A DNA stretch of 64,000 nucleotides, taken from Rhodobacterales bacterium. Lineage in GTDB: Bacteria > Pseudomonadota > Alphaproteobacteria > Rhodobacterales > Rhodobacteraceae. Under the pieces are notes generated by a model. That model saw only the letters and a list, made by a program, of their open reading frames with translations, did not search any database and was not told the origin of the DNA. The position numbers and the translations under genes were made by a program. Of this stretch, positions 35,553 through 43,114 are shown in pieces (the stretch's first letter is position 1; every line of letters starts with the position of its first letter). The stretch covers positions 1-64,000 of the forward strand of contig JAJNPS010000015.1 in assembly GCA_021155205.1 (NCBI GenBank). Direction: 5' to 3'.

Positions 35553-35585
35553 TTGACGCCCCCCCCCCCATCTGGTTGTTAGAAT
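35553..35585 (+). promoter_or_regulatory. Candidate promoter with an 11-C tract in its spacer
   Basis: TTGACG (35553-35558) resembles a -35. It is followed directly by eleven C residues (35559-35569) and then TAGAAT (35580-35585), a -10-like hexamer. The present spacer is 21 bases, longer than the usual 16-18. Slippage in the C run would change spacing and promoter strength. It precedes the AT-rich SNase-like/zincin gene pair. The rest of 35465-35701 is AT-rich with nothing else recognisable. Confidence 0.35.
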
Positions 35586-35701
35586 TGCGTTGTTTTCAAC
35601 CATAACCTGCAACTCCAATCAAGTGAGGCTTGTTGAAGAAAAAGGTATTGATGGCTGTAGCGATGTTTTCGAAGGGTACTGAGAGAGGAAGCGACCGAAC
35701 A

Positions 35702-36148
35702 ATGACAGCAAGACACAAGGACTTTCTAGCATTGATGCTTTCGCTATTTCTAGCCAACAGCTTTGCTCAACATGTCTTGGCTCAAGACTCTGCAGGCCCA
35801 GAGCCGGTGTCGCAATATCCAGGCCGTTTCGAGAGAATAGCTGGCTCGCCGCTCGTATCGTTCTTTGCTACCAACAGTTCTATCGACCCTCGATTGAATT
35901 TCTTTCGATTTTGGGGGGTGACAGTAGACGCCTCCGTCATCCCCAATGAAATGCTAGAAGGCGAGTTTATCTGCAAACACATGGGGATGGTCTGGGCGTC
36001 TGGCGCGGGCAACGCTCGCGTAGTGTATTGCACCAAGGGCGGCGTTGATTTTGGTGAAGCGCTTATTCGCGAAGGTTACGGTCAAGAAATTTGCGAAGAG
36101 AGCGGTAATTTCTATGGAACTTGCAACGGGATGGAGAGAATGAAATGA
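35702..36148 (+). CDS. Secreted protein with nuclease-like (SNase/TNase-like) domain
   Basis: 148 residues. A signal peptide (MTARHKDFLALMLSLFLANS, likely cut after VLA) precedes a domain resembling the staphylococcal-nuclease fold (RFWGVTVDASVIPNEMLEGE; VVYCTKGGVDFGEALIREGY). The catalytic Arg/Glu/Arg set is not obvious, so activity is uncertain. Four Cys may pair in the periplasm or outside. Codon use and base composition are clearly AT-richer than the flanks, suggesting transfer. The frame opens at a TTG at 35630, but the ATG at 35702 has GAGGAAG upstream and begins the signal peptide. The stop overlaps the next start as ATGA. Confidence 0.6.
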   Translation: MTARHKDFLALMLSLFLANSFAQHVLAQDSAGPEPVSQYPGRFERIAGSPLVSFFATNSSIDPRLNFFRFWGVTVDASVIPNEMLEGEFICKHMGMVWASGAGNARVVYCTKGGVDFGEALIREGYGQEICEESGNFYGTCNGMERMK

Positions 36149-36792
36149 CACTTCCAGCGTTACTCAATTTTGTTTCGATCTCGCCGGGCAGTGCGGGCGA
36201 CCCTTTCGTAAATCAGGTTCAGTCTCTTCTCGGAACTCTCTACGGTAGTTCGAGCATCATGAGAGAGGCGTTTGATGAGCGGGTTCAAAGCGGTGTTGCG
36301 CTCTTCATCGATTATGTGCCCGGAGTGATGCGAAGCGTTCGAGAAGTGTATCCAGGAACGACAGCGGACAGAGTTGAAATCGATCCTACCTATGCAGATT
36401 CTATTTTGTCAATCGATCAGAATGGAAATGTCTCCCCACGCGGGTTTCCTTATATGTTTTTGCATGAGTTGAGCCATGCCATCTTTGAATTGCGTGATCC
36501 GAATGAGATAGATATAAACACCGCTGGCTTTGACTTCCTCGGCGATAATGTCCGAAAAGAGAACATTATTTTGGACGAAATGGGAATTACGAGCTTTAGA
36601 ATGGGTTACTTCGCAGCTTTCAGTGAAAGTTCTCCCTATCTTTCTTCTTACACTGGCGGCGCAGAGATAGAGTTTGCTTTCAAGAATGATCTTGAGCGGG
36701 GGTTTGTTGATGCTTCCGTGTCTATGCCAACCGACAGTTGGGGGTGGTTACGCTCTATCATCCCGCGCCTCGCTTCCCGGTCCAGGGCTTGA
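36145..36792 (+). pseudogene. Zincin-like (HExxH) protein truncated by an IS remnant
   Basis: The frame encodes 215 residues, of which about 194 are native. A zinc-metalloprotease motif is clear: FLHELSHAIFELRDPNEID near residue 107, with a candidate third ligand in NIILDEMG about 35 residues later. No signal peptide. The native sequence ends at about 36728, where it runs into the complement of an IS3 orfB start; the last 20 residues (SWGWLRSIIPRLASRSRA) are IS sequence. It is AT-rich like its upstream partner, to which it is coupled by ATGA (36145-36148). The spacing recalls M91-type or toxin zincins, but no family can be assigned firmly. Confidence 0.6.
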
Positions 36793-37147
36793 GCTTTCGT
36801 GACAAAAAATCGTTGGCAACCGCCAGCTCTCCGATCTTGGCATGCAGGTCACGGACCGTGTCTTCGGCAATCTCGGCCGACGCAGCCGCCTTGCCCCCGC
36901 GCTCAAAAATCCCTGACGCCCCTTCCAGCAGCGCCTTCTTCCACTGATGGATCATCGTCGGATGAACCTCATAGGCGGCCGCCAATTCCGACACCGTCCG
37001 CTCGCCTTTCAGCGCCTCTAACGCAACACGCGCCTTGAACGCTGCGTCATGGTTCCTGCGTTTCGAAATGTTCTGATCTCCTCGTCTTGGGGAACAGCAA
37101 ACCTCAGATCGTAGCTTCCGTCCCTGTCCGATTTTCGGGGGGTAGCT
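36729..37147 (-). mobile_element. Truncated IS3-family remnant
   Basis: An orfA (36758-37069) is followed, on the minus strand, by only about the first dozen codons of orfB (MIERNHPQLSVG), then unrelated DNA. So the orfB side is lost. The other side keeps an upstream leader and what is probably the terminal repeat, near TGAGCTACCCCCCGAAAATC read on the minus strand from about 37147. Sequence type differs from the IS3 at 1-1231. The element cannot transpose by itself. Confidence 0.75.
36758..37069 (-). CDS. IS3 transposase OrfA of the truncated element
   Basis: 103 residues: HTH region SKRRNHDAAFKARVALEALK and TVSELAAAYEVHPTMIHQWK, then a coiled segment ending LSRKLKPWTGKRGAG. A good ribosome-binding site (GAGGAG) is 9 bases before an ATT codon where related proteins start with ATG or GTG, so either a rare ATT start or a mutated start. 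The orfB start ATGATAGAG overlaps its stop. Confidence 0.75.
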   Translation of the reverse strand: MSKRRNHDAAFKARVALEALKGERTVSELAAAYEVHPTMIHQWKKALLEGASGIFERGGKAAASAEIAEDTVRDLHAKIGELAVANDFLSRKLKPWTGKRGAG

Positions 37148-38041
37148 CAACCTGACCGAGACCAACTTCGAAACCGCCATCGGCAGCACCGGCGCGGATA
37201 CCTTCACCTTCGGCTCTTCTGCCGATGTCATGTCCGTCTCGGGCGGCGCGGGGGCCGACACCATCAATGTCTCTTATGGCTCGGGCCAGGGCACCCGTAT
37301 CCTCTGGGGTGGCGAGGATACCGACGCCGACATCTTCAACTTTGAGTATACTGGCGACTGGGTCGGCTATGGCTATCAGCTTGGCCTTCTGGTGGCGAAT
37401 GTTGTTGGCCTGACGGCGGCAAACTTTGCGACCTTTACGCTCTCGATGCTGGGCCTACCCACCAGCTTCGACTGGGGCGCCATCGATGCGGTCATCCTGA
37501 ACCCGCAGGCGGAAGACGAGCTGCGGATGTGGGGTGACGCCATCGACGCCAGTCCATATGAAAACAAATCTGGGCCGCGGTCGGCTTTGACGCCGAGGGC
37601 TACGAGATTTCGGAAGCGGTCTACAGTTATACGTCGGCCGGCATGGTCACGGGGACCAGCGATGTCCTCGGGACATCCTTGCAGATGCAATCCCCCGAAG
37701 ATGATGTCGTGGAAACCGCATGGGTGCGGATCGGCCAGAATGGCTATACCAGCCTGATCAACGGCGAGGAGGCGCGCCAGAATGCCGTCGAGGATTTCCT
37801 TGCCGCGCGCGGCTCCCCTGCTGCAACGTGGGATGTAGACCTTTCGGCCTGCATGGCTGGCGGCAACGCCACGGGCATGGTCTGGGTTGATCGGGCGACC
37901 GGCGACGGCAGCCCGGACAACAGCGACTGGTGGTTCGTCGCGGGCGGCAAATTCGACGGAAACGATCTGACGGCAGCGAACGCCCCCCAGGCGACGATGG
38001 ACCCGGGCGCCGGGGCAGCGGTGGACTGGATGTTGGCGTGA
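37146..38041 (+). pseudogene. RTX-type calcium-binding repeat protein fragment, frameshifted
   Basis: The frame from 37146 reads LNLTETNFETAIGSTGADTF then MSVSGGAGADTINVSYGSGQ, typical RTX/hemolysin-type repeat surroundings. It continues to about 37565, where it shifts: the next frame resumes exactly with QIWAAVGFDAEGYEISEAVY and runs to a stop at 38041 (ending AAVDWMLA). Restoring one base near 37563-37565 would join the two. The 5' end abuts the IS remnant, so the N-terminus is lost too. The intact parent was probably a large type I-secreted protein. Confidence 0.65.
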
Positions 38042-38099
38042 GTCACGGCCTGCCAGCGCGCGCCAGATCTTTGCCACGCGCTGCGATGCCTCGATCCCA

Positions 38100-38732
38100 T
38101 CACAGGATCGTCGGCAGGTCCTCGCGCGGGGGCCAGTGGCTGATCACCGTCGGAAGGCCGAACAGCGACGAGACAAGCCCGCCGCCCGGGATCGCCCAGC
38201 TTCTTTCCCGCGAGGCCGAGACCAGCTTCATCGGCCAGAAGAACCGCGACATATAGGCCCCGCCGCGCATTGCCGAGGTCCGGGGTTTGCCGGCGATGAT
38301 CGGGTTGCTGCCAAGAATATGGCGGTGCGAGGGGCGACTGTGCGGGTTCGACATGATCAGGGGTTCGCCCGCCAGCAGGTTGCGGGCGATGTCCGGCCGA
38401 CGGGCCTCGCGCAGATAGACATCCTCATCCGCCAGCCCGACCTTGATCGCGGGCGTTCGGTTGACGACCCGGATCGCCCCGCGCGCGGTACCGATCGGGT
38501 TGAAGGGGGCGGCCACCACCACCAGCGCCTCGCGTCCCGTCATCACCCTGGCATAGGCGGCGGCCGAGGCAGCCGGGACACGCGCTGCGCGCATCGCGGC
38601 CTCGGGACCGCCAAGCGTGTCGCGCGTGATGATGTCGATCGTGTCCTCGTCCTGGCCCTTTTGCAAAAGCATGGTCACGACGGCGCGGGCCGTCGCCTGA
38701 TCAGCGTAAAGTCGCGTGATGATGGTCGTCAT
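38100..38732 (-). CDS. Uncharacterised protein downstream of pucC
   Basis: 210 residues, no signal peptide or clear membrane segment. The N-terminal 60 residues (TIITRLYADQATARAVVTML, EDTIDIITRDTLGG) vaguely recall GSP17M-like stress domains. The C-terminal half is rich in Pro/Gly/Arg with a conserved-looking RFFWPMKLVSASRERSWAIP. It follows pucC on the same strand by about 58 bases, so it is probably the last gene of the puc operon. Function unknown. Confidence 0.65.
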   Translation of the reverse strand: MTTIITRLYADQATARAVVTMLLQKGQDEDTIDIITRDTLGGPEAAMRAARVPAASAAAYARVMTGREALVVVAAPFNPIGTARGAIRVVNRTPAIKVGLADEDVYLREARRPDIARNLLAGEPLIMSNPHSRPSHRHILGSNPIIAGKPRTSAMRGGAYMSRFFWPMKLVSASRERSWAIPGGGLVSSLFGLPTVISHWPPREDLPTIL

Positions 38733-38790
38733 GTGGCACCTTTCGTCCTAACTGACCCGTGTTGCTGCGGCACCCGGCACCGCATTGCCT

Positions 38791-40260
38791 TCATCCAGTC
38801 CGCCCATCGGCAAGGTGTGGCGCCGCATATCCCGAAGCCGCCGCCATGTCTGCATCAGCCACCGATGATCCCTGATCGGCGCCCGCCTTCGGTTTCAGCC
38901 AAAGCGGCACGGCCACCATGAGGGCGATCACCAAAAGCCCGACCTCGATCGCAAAGACTGCGGTATAGGGCGTCGCCGCTCTCGTCCCCGCCGTGCCCGC
39001 CGCCAGGATGGTATCGCGCACGATGCCACCCATGGCAATCGCCAGACCCGCCGCCGTCGCCTGGACCGCGCCCCAGGCCCCCAGCGACAGCCCGATCTGG
39101 TCGCGCGGCGCGGCCCGCATCGTCGCGGTCAGCGTGCCGTGCCCGAACAGCCCCGCCCCGAACCCCGCCAGCAATGTCGCCGCGACCAGCACCGGCACCG
39201 ATGCTGCGACCGAGGCCAGCACGATCCCGCCAAAGGCCGGCACCCCAAGTGCTGCACCCAGAATTGCCATGTCGATCGGCCGCGCCCCGCGCCCCAGCCA
39301 GCGCGACGCCAGCATGAACCCGATCAGGCTGCCAAGCGCCAGGTACACCGTCAGCCGCGTCGTCTCGGCCACCGACATCGCCAGAACCTGTCCGCCAAAG
39401 GGTTCCAGCAGCACATCTGCCATCCCGAACCCGGCCGTGCCAAAACCGATGACAACCAGCAGCCGCATCATGCCCCGCTGGCGCGCCAGCCGCGCCCAGG
39501 AGGTTGCAAAGCCGGTCTCCGGCCCTGAAGAGGCCATGGCGCGGGCACGGTTGCGCGCCTCTTGTTTCCACATCGCGAGGCCATTCAGCACGATCGTCAC
39601 GGCCGCTGAGCCCTGCACGACCTGGATCAGCCGCCCCGGCGAATAGGTCTCCAAGATCGCGCCATAGACACAGGCACTGGCAATCATGCCCAACAGCAGC
39701 ATGACATACATCAGGCCCACCACCTTGGGCTGATCGGCTTCCGGCACCATATCGGTGGCCAGCGCAAGGCCGACCGTCTGCACCATATGCAGTCCCGCGC
39801 CCACCAAAAGGAAAGCCAGGGCCGCCGTCGACAGGCCAAGCCAGCGTGGCGCATCCACCGCCTCGCCATAGCCCGACAACACCAGAAGGGCAAAGGGCAT
39901 GATCGCAAAGCCGCCGAACTGCAGCATCGTGCCCTTGAAGATGAAGGGCAGCCGCCGCAGGCCCAGGGCCGATCTGAACGCATCGGACCGAAAACCGATC
40001 AGCGCACGAAAGGGCGCAAAGACCAGGGGCAGCGCCAGCATCGCCGCCACCAGCGACGCGGGCACGCGCAGTTCAACGATCATGACCCGGTTCAGCGTGC
40101 CCACCATCAGCACCAGCGCCATGCCCACCGTCACCTGAAACAGCGACAGCCTCAGCAGCCGCGACAACGGCACGTCGTCGGACGCAACATCGGCGAACGG
40201 CAGGTAGCCCGTGCCGATGCCAGCGATCTTGCGCAGGGCGAATCCCTTGTAGTTGAACAT
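38791..40260 (-). CDS. pucC: PucC/LhaA-family light-harvesting assembly MFS protein
   Basis: 489 residues with about 12 membrane segments. The PucC/Bch2 family pattern is visible: RLSLFQVTVGMALVLMVGTL, NRVMIVELRVPASLVA, FRALIGFRSDAFRSALGLRR and GFGAGLFGHGTLTATMRAAP. Members help light-harvesting 2 assembly or bacteriochlorophyll delivery at the intracytoplasmic membrane. The frame looks complete, unlike pucB and pucA just upstream. The start at MFNYKGFALRK is preferred over the frame start at 40269. Confidence 0.9.
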   Translation of the reverse strand: MFNYKGFALRKIAGIGTGYLPFADVASDDVPLSRLLRLSLFQVTVGMALVLMVGTLNRVMIVELRVPASLVAAMLALPLVFAPFRALIGFRSDAFRSALGLRRLPFIFKGTMLQFGGFAIMPFALLVLSGYGEAVDAPRWLGLSTAALAFLLVGAGLHMVQTVGLALATDMVPEADQPKVVGLMYVMLLLGMIASACVYGAILETYSPGRLIQVVQGSAAVTIVLNGLAMWKQEARNRARAMASSGPETGFATSWARLARQRGMMRLLVVIGFGTAGFGMADVLLEPFGGQVLAMSVAETTRLTVYLALGSLIGFMLASRWLGRGARPIDMAILGAALGVPAFGGIVLASVAASVPVLVAATLLAGFGAGLFGHGTLTATMRAAPRDQIGLSLGAWGAVQATAAGLAIAMGGIVRDTILAAGTAGTRAATPYTAVFAIEVGLLVIALMVAVPLWLKPKAGADQGSSVADADMAAASGYAAPHLADGRTG

Positions 40261-40300
40261 TGCCGCCACCCATCCCCGTCATTGCGACATGTCCCGCCGG

Positions 40301-40696
40301 TCAACCGGCATGGAAGGATGGAGCCCGCACGCCAAAGGACGCGGGGCCCCATGCTTGTCCGTCGCCGCCCCGTCGCCGGGGCGGGGTCATGTAGTTCAGC
40401 GCCAGCGTCTGCGGCAGTTGCAGCACCGCCCGGACCTTCGTGCCGTCCGGCATGGTGATCAGCACTTCCTGCGATCCTGGTGGCACATAGGCCACTTTCG
40501 CGGCGTCGGTCTCCGGCACCACCAGCGTGGCAGCCGACATGGTCTCCATCGGCTTGCCCAGCAGATAGTTTTCGTACCAGTTCGTCTTGCTGAGAACAGC
40601 AAGGTGAACCGCGAACGACCCGACCGCCACTGCCCCGAGGAACAGAGGAATGCCGACAGTGGGCTTGACGACGAGCTACATCTTTGCGTTGTTCAT
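40301..40696 (-). pseudogene. pucA: LH2 alpha subunit gene pucA with in-frame TAG
   Basis: Read from the ATG at 40696 the sequence is MNNAKM-stop-LVVKPTVGIPLF, continuing GAVAVGSFAVHLAVLSKTNW. This is a clear LH2 alpha pattern with the bacteriochlorophyll-ligand His (SFAVHLAVL). The seventh codon is TAG (40676-40678), where purple-bacterial alpha chains have a Trp codon, a one-base TGG-to-TAG change. A restart at GTG 40630 would lack the N-terminal half of the membrane helix. The frame also has a C-terminal extension of some 75 residues beyond the helix, with Pro-rich and basic stretches. pucC follows by 40 bases. Confidence 0.85.
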
Positions 40697-40706
40697 GATG
40701 CGCCCC

Positions 40707-40837
40707 TCAACCCAGCCAGGGCGTCGTTGCAGCGACAAGGATATGCGCGATCAGGGCGACGACCCCGAATACCCGCGTCCCGATTCAGGAATTTCAGGTG
40801 TGTGGCAGCGATATCTGCATCATGGATCGTTCCACAT
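40707..40837 (-). pseudogene. pucB: LH2 beta subunit gene pucB, frameshifted
   Basis: The last part reads GTRVFGVVALIAHILVAATT then PWLG-stop, the hallmark end of LH2 beta with its bacteriochlorophyll His. Just upstream this frame has two stops (at the bases encoding TGAATC and TGAAAT), while another frame gives DADIAATHLKFL, the expected preceding helix. A 1- or 2-base indel near the CTGAATCGGG junction would explain this. The candidate start (ATG 40837, MWNDP) is in yet another frame. The stop is 10 bases before pucA, the normal puc spacing. The broken operon is transcribed toward pucC. Confidence 0.8.
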
Positions 40838-41018
40838 GATCAACGGGTTGACCACACTCGCGGGATCACTCCGGGACGCGCAGGCAATCTGTTGTTGCTC
40901 GATTTTGCAGCAGGTTCACGGTTCGCGCCGTGCGATCGCGGCTTTGCCAAGAGGCTTGATCCCCGCCCGTCACGTCCCGCCCGAATACCCCTTTGCAGGC
41001 CTGCGACGGCCAGCTAAC
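40838..41018. other. Puc upstream region joined to a sugar-transport fragment
   Basis: 181 bases between divergent pucB and an ABC permease gene. I looked for the PpsR-type TGT-N12-ACA motif and found no good match. No binding-protein gene precedes the permease, so this junction may be a rearrangement point. Confidence 0.3.
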
Positions 41019-42131
41019 ATGTCAGCCATGAGCAGCGGTAATCTTCTTCACGTCGTGACGCGCGACGACATCGCGCCCGGCCGAAAACGGTTTGGCGCCG
41101 GCATCATCTGGGGGTCGGCAGCACTTTTGGCGGTGCTGGGGGTCTGGCAGGGGACCTTTGCGGCGGGGCTGGTGGAGACCGGCTTTGCCAACTGGCGGCC
41201 GGTGCTTTACGCCTATGTGCTGTGGGCCGTGTGCCTGTGCTGGGGCCAGGTCATCACCAAGGGCGAACAGGGCAAGCGGGTGCTGTTCGTACTGCCTGCC
41301 GCGCTTTTCGTGATTTCGCTGGTGGTGTTCCCGCTGATCTTTGGTCTGATCATCGCGTTTTCCAGCTGGAACCTGTCGGCCCCCGACGGGCGCGCCTTCA
41401 ACGGTCTGGCCAACCTGCGCCAGATGTGGGGCGATCCGTTCTACTGGAACGCGATGACGAACATGGTCTGGTACACGCTGGCGATCCTGGTGGAATATGC
41501 CATCGCCTTTGGCCTTGCACTCTTGTTGAACGCGCAGATCCGGGCGCGAAAATTCTTCCGCGTGGCATTCCTGATGCCGCTGATGCTGTCGCCCGTCGCG
41601 GTCAGCTGGATGATCGGCAAGTCGATGCTGGAAGGCCGGTTCGGCCCGATGGCACGCCTTGCACGGTTGTTCGGATGGGAGAACCCGTCGTTTTTCGGCA
41701 CGCCCGAAATGGCGCGCCTGACGATCATGATCATGGATGCCTGGACCTTCATCCCCTTCATGATGATCATGCTGCTGGCAGGATTGCAGGCGATCCCCAA
41801 GGAACTGACCGAAGCGTCCAAGGTTGACGGCGCGACAGGGTGGAAATCGTTCTGGGAAGTGACCTTTCCCTTGATGCTGCCGGTGTCGATCACCGCCATC
41901 CTGATCCGCATCATCTTCAAGCTGAAGCTGGCCGACATCATCATCAACGTGACCAGCGGTGGGCCGGGCGGGGCGACCGACACCGTCACCAGTTTCATCT
42001 TCCGCGAGTACCGCGACCGATCGAACGTCGGGTATGGCACGATGCTGGCGATGGTCTATCTGGTCGTCATCATCGTCTTCATGACCGTTCTGATGAAACT
42101 TGCCGACCGTTTCACCCGGCCAAGGACCTGA
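41019..42131 (+). CDS. CUT1 sugar ABC permease (MalF type), orphan
   Basis: 370 residues (367 from the ATG at 41028; neither has a good ribosome-binding site). The N-terminal half has extra membrane segments (VLYAYVLWAVCLCWGQVITK) before the core. The EAA loop is IPKELTEASKVDGATGWKSF near residue 270, followed by GGPGGATDTVTSFIFREYRD. It pairs with the next permease 3 bases on. No solute-binding protein or ATPase is adjacent, so it needs a partner elsewhere or is a relic of a lost operon. Confidence 0.86.
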   Translation: MSAMSSGNLLHVVTRDDIAPGRKRFGAGIIWGSAALLAVLGVWQGTFAAGLVETGFANWRPVLYAYVLWAVCLCWGQVITKGEQGKRVLFVLPAALFVISLVVFPLIFGLIIAFSSWNLSAPDGRAFNGLANLRQMWGDPFYWNAMTNMVWYTLAILVEYAIAFGLALLLNAQIRARKFFRVAFLMPLMLSPVAVSWMIGKSMLEGRFGPMARLARLFGWENPSFFGTPEMARLTIMIMDAWTFIPFMMIMLLAGLQAIPKELTEASKVDGATGWKSFWEVTFPLMLPVSITAILIRIIFKLKLADIIINVTSGGPGGATDTVTSFIFREYRDRSNVGYGTMLAMVYLVVIIVFMTVLMKLADRFTRPRT

Positions 42132-42134
42132 AGG

Positions 42135-43058
42135 ATGACAACCGGGACGCAGATCTTCCATGATGCCGCAGTCGACGGGAATTTCCGCGCGAAATGGTAC
42201 GCCAGCCGCGCGCTGATCTATGTCGTGCTGATCTTCTGGGCGGTGATCTGTCTGTTCCCGATCTACTGGACCATCACCACCAGCTTCAAGATGGCCCCCG
42301 ACGTGATGAAGGGGAACATGGTGCCCTGGGTTGATTTCAAGCCCGCCTGGCTGGGGTGGCGGTCGCTCGGCCTGTCGCCCGACACGATCGGCGCTGACTC
42401 GACCGTGCGGCAGGAATTTCTCAAGCGGTTCATCAATTCCCTGATCGCGGCGTCAGCGTCGTCGACGCTGGCGGTCATCCTGGGGTCGCTGGCGGCCTAT
42501 GGCCTGTCGCGGTTCAGCTACAAGTTCGGCTACATGCGCAACCCCGACATCTCGTTCTTTTTCCTCAGCCAGTTGATCCTGCCCCCCGTCGTCCTCGCCC
42601 TGCCCTTTCTGGTGCTCTACCGCGAGGTTGATCTTCTTGACACGCGGATCGGGCTGATCCTTGTCTACACGCTGTCAGTGCTGCCCATCGTGATCTGGAT
42701 CATGAAGGACCAGTTCGAATCGATCCCGACAGAACTGGAAGAGGCCGCGATGGTGGATGGTCTGGGCGTCTGGGGGGCGTTCTTCACGATCATCCTGCCG
42801 ATTGCCCTCCCCGGCATGGTGGCTGCGTTCATCCTGTCGCTGGTGCTGACCTGGAACGAGTATTTCTTTGCAGCCCTTCTGACCTCCACCCGTGCCGCGA
42901 CCCTTCCGGTGATGGTGGCGAGCCAGACCGGAAGCCAGGGGATCAGCTGGTGGTCGATGGCGGCGCTAAGCTTCGCTGCGATCCTGCCCCTGGTGATCGT
43001 GGGGATTTTCCTGGAGCGGTTCATTATCAAGGGGATGGCGGCGGGGGCAGTGAAGTAG
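42135..43058 (+). CDS. CUT1 sugar ABC permease (MalG type), orphan
   Basis: 307 residues, six membrane segments. The EAA loop is IPTELEEAAMVDGLGVWGAF near residue 200 and the end is RFIIKGMAAGAVK, typical MalG-type. It starts 3 bases after the partner permease and is followed by a hairpin repeat and a broken fucU, suggesting the remains of a deoxysugar or pentose uptake operon. Confidence 0.9.
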   Translation: MTTGTQIFHDAAVDGNFRAKWYASRALIYVVLIFWAVICLFPIYWTITTSFKMAPDVMKGNMVPWVDFKPAWLGWRSLGLSPDTIGADSTVRQEFLKRFINSLIAASASSTLAVILGSLAAYGLSRFSYKFGYMRNPDISFFFLSQLILPPVVLALPFLVLYREVDLLDTRIGLILVYTLSVLPIVIWIMKDQFESIPTELEEAAMVDGLGVWGAFFTIILPIALPGMVAAFILSLVLTWNEYFFAALLTSTRAATLPVMVASQTGSQGISWWSMAALSFAAILPLVIVGIFLERFIIKGMAAGAVK

Positions 43059-43104
43059 GGTGTGCTTGCCCATGGCGGTGGGTGGTTGGAGCCACGCACC
43101 CTAC
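43055..43104. repeat. Inverted repeat around a GTAGGGTG core
   Basis: GTAGGGTGTG at 43055-43064 pairs (9 of 10) with CACGCACCCTAC at 43093-43104 across a 28-base loop. The left arm overlaps the permease stop codon. It looks like a dispersed intergenic palindromic repeat and may act as a weak terminator. Confidence 0.45.
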
Positions 43105-43114
43105 TGGGGAAATC

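Noticed and set aside
36761..36792. Native C-terminus of the zincin protein
   Set aside because: These codons are the complement of the IS3 orfA end, so the real protein end is lost.
40838..41018. PpsR/CrtJ operators (TGT-N12-ACA) in the puc upstream region
   Set aside because: No pair with the correct spacing was found by eye.
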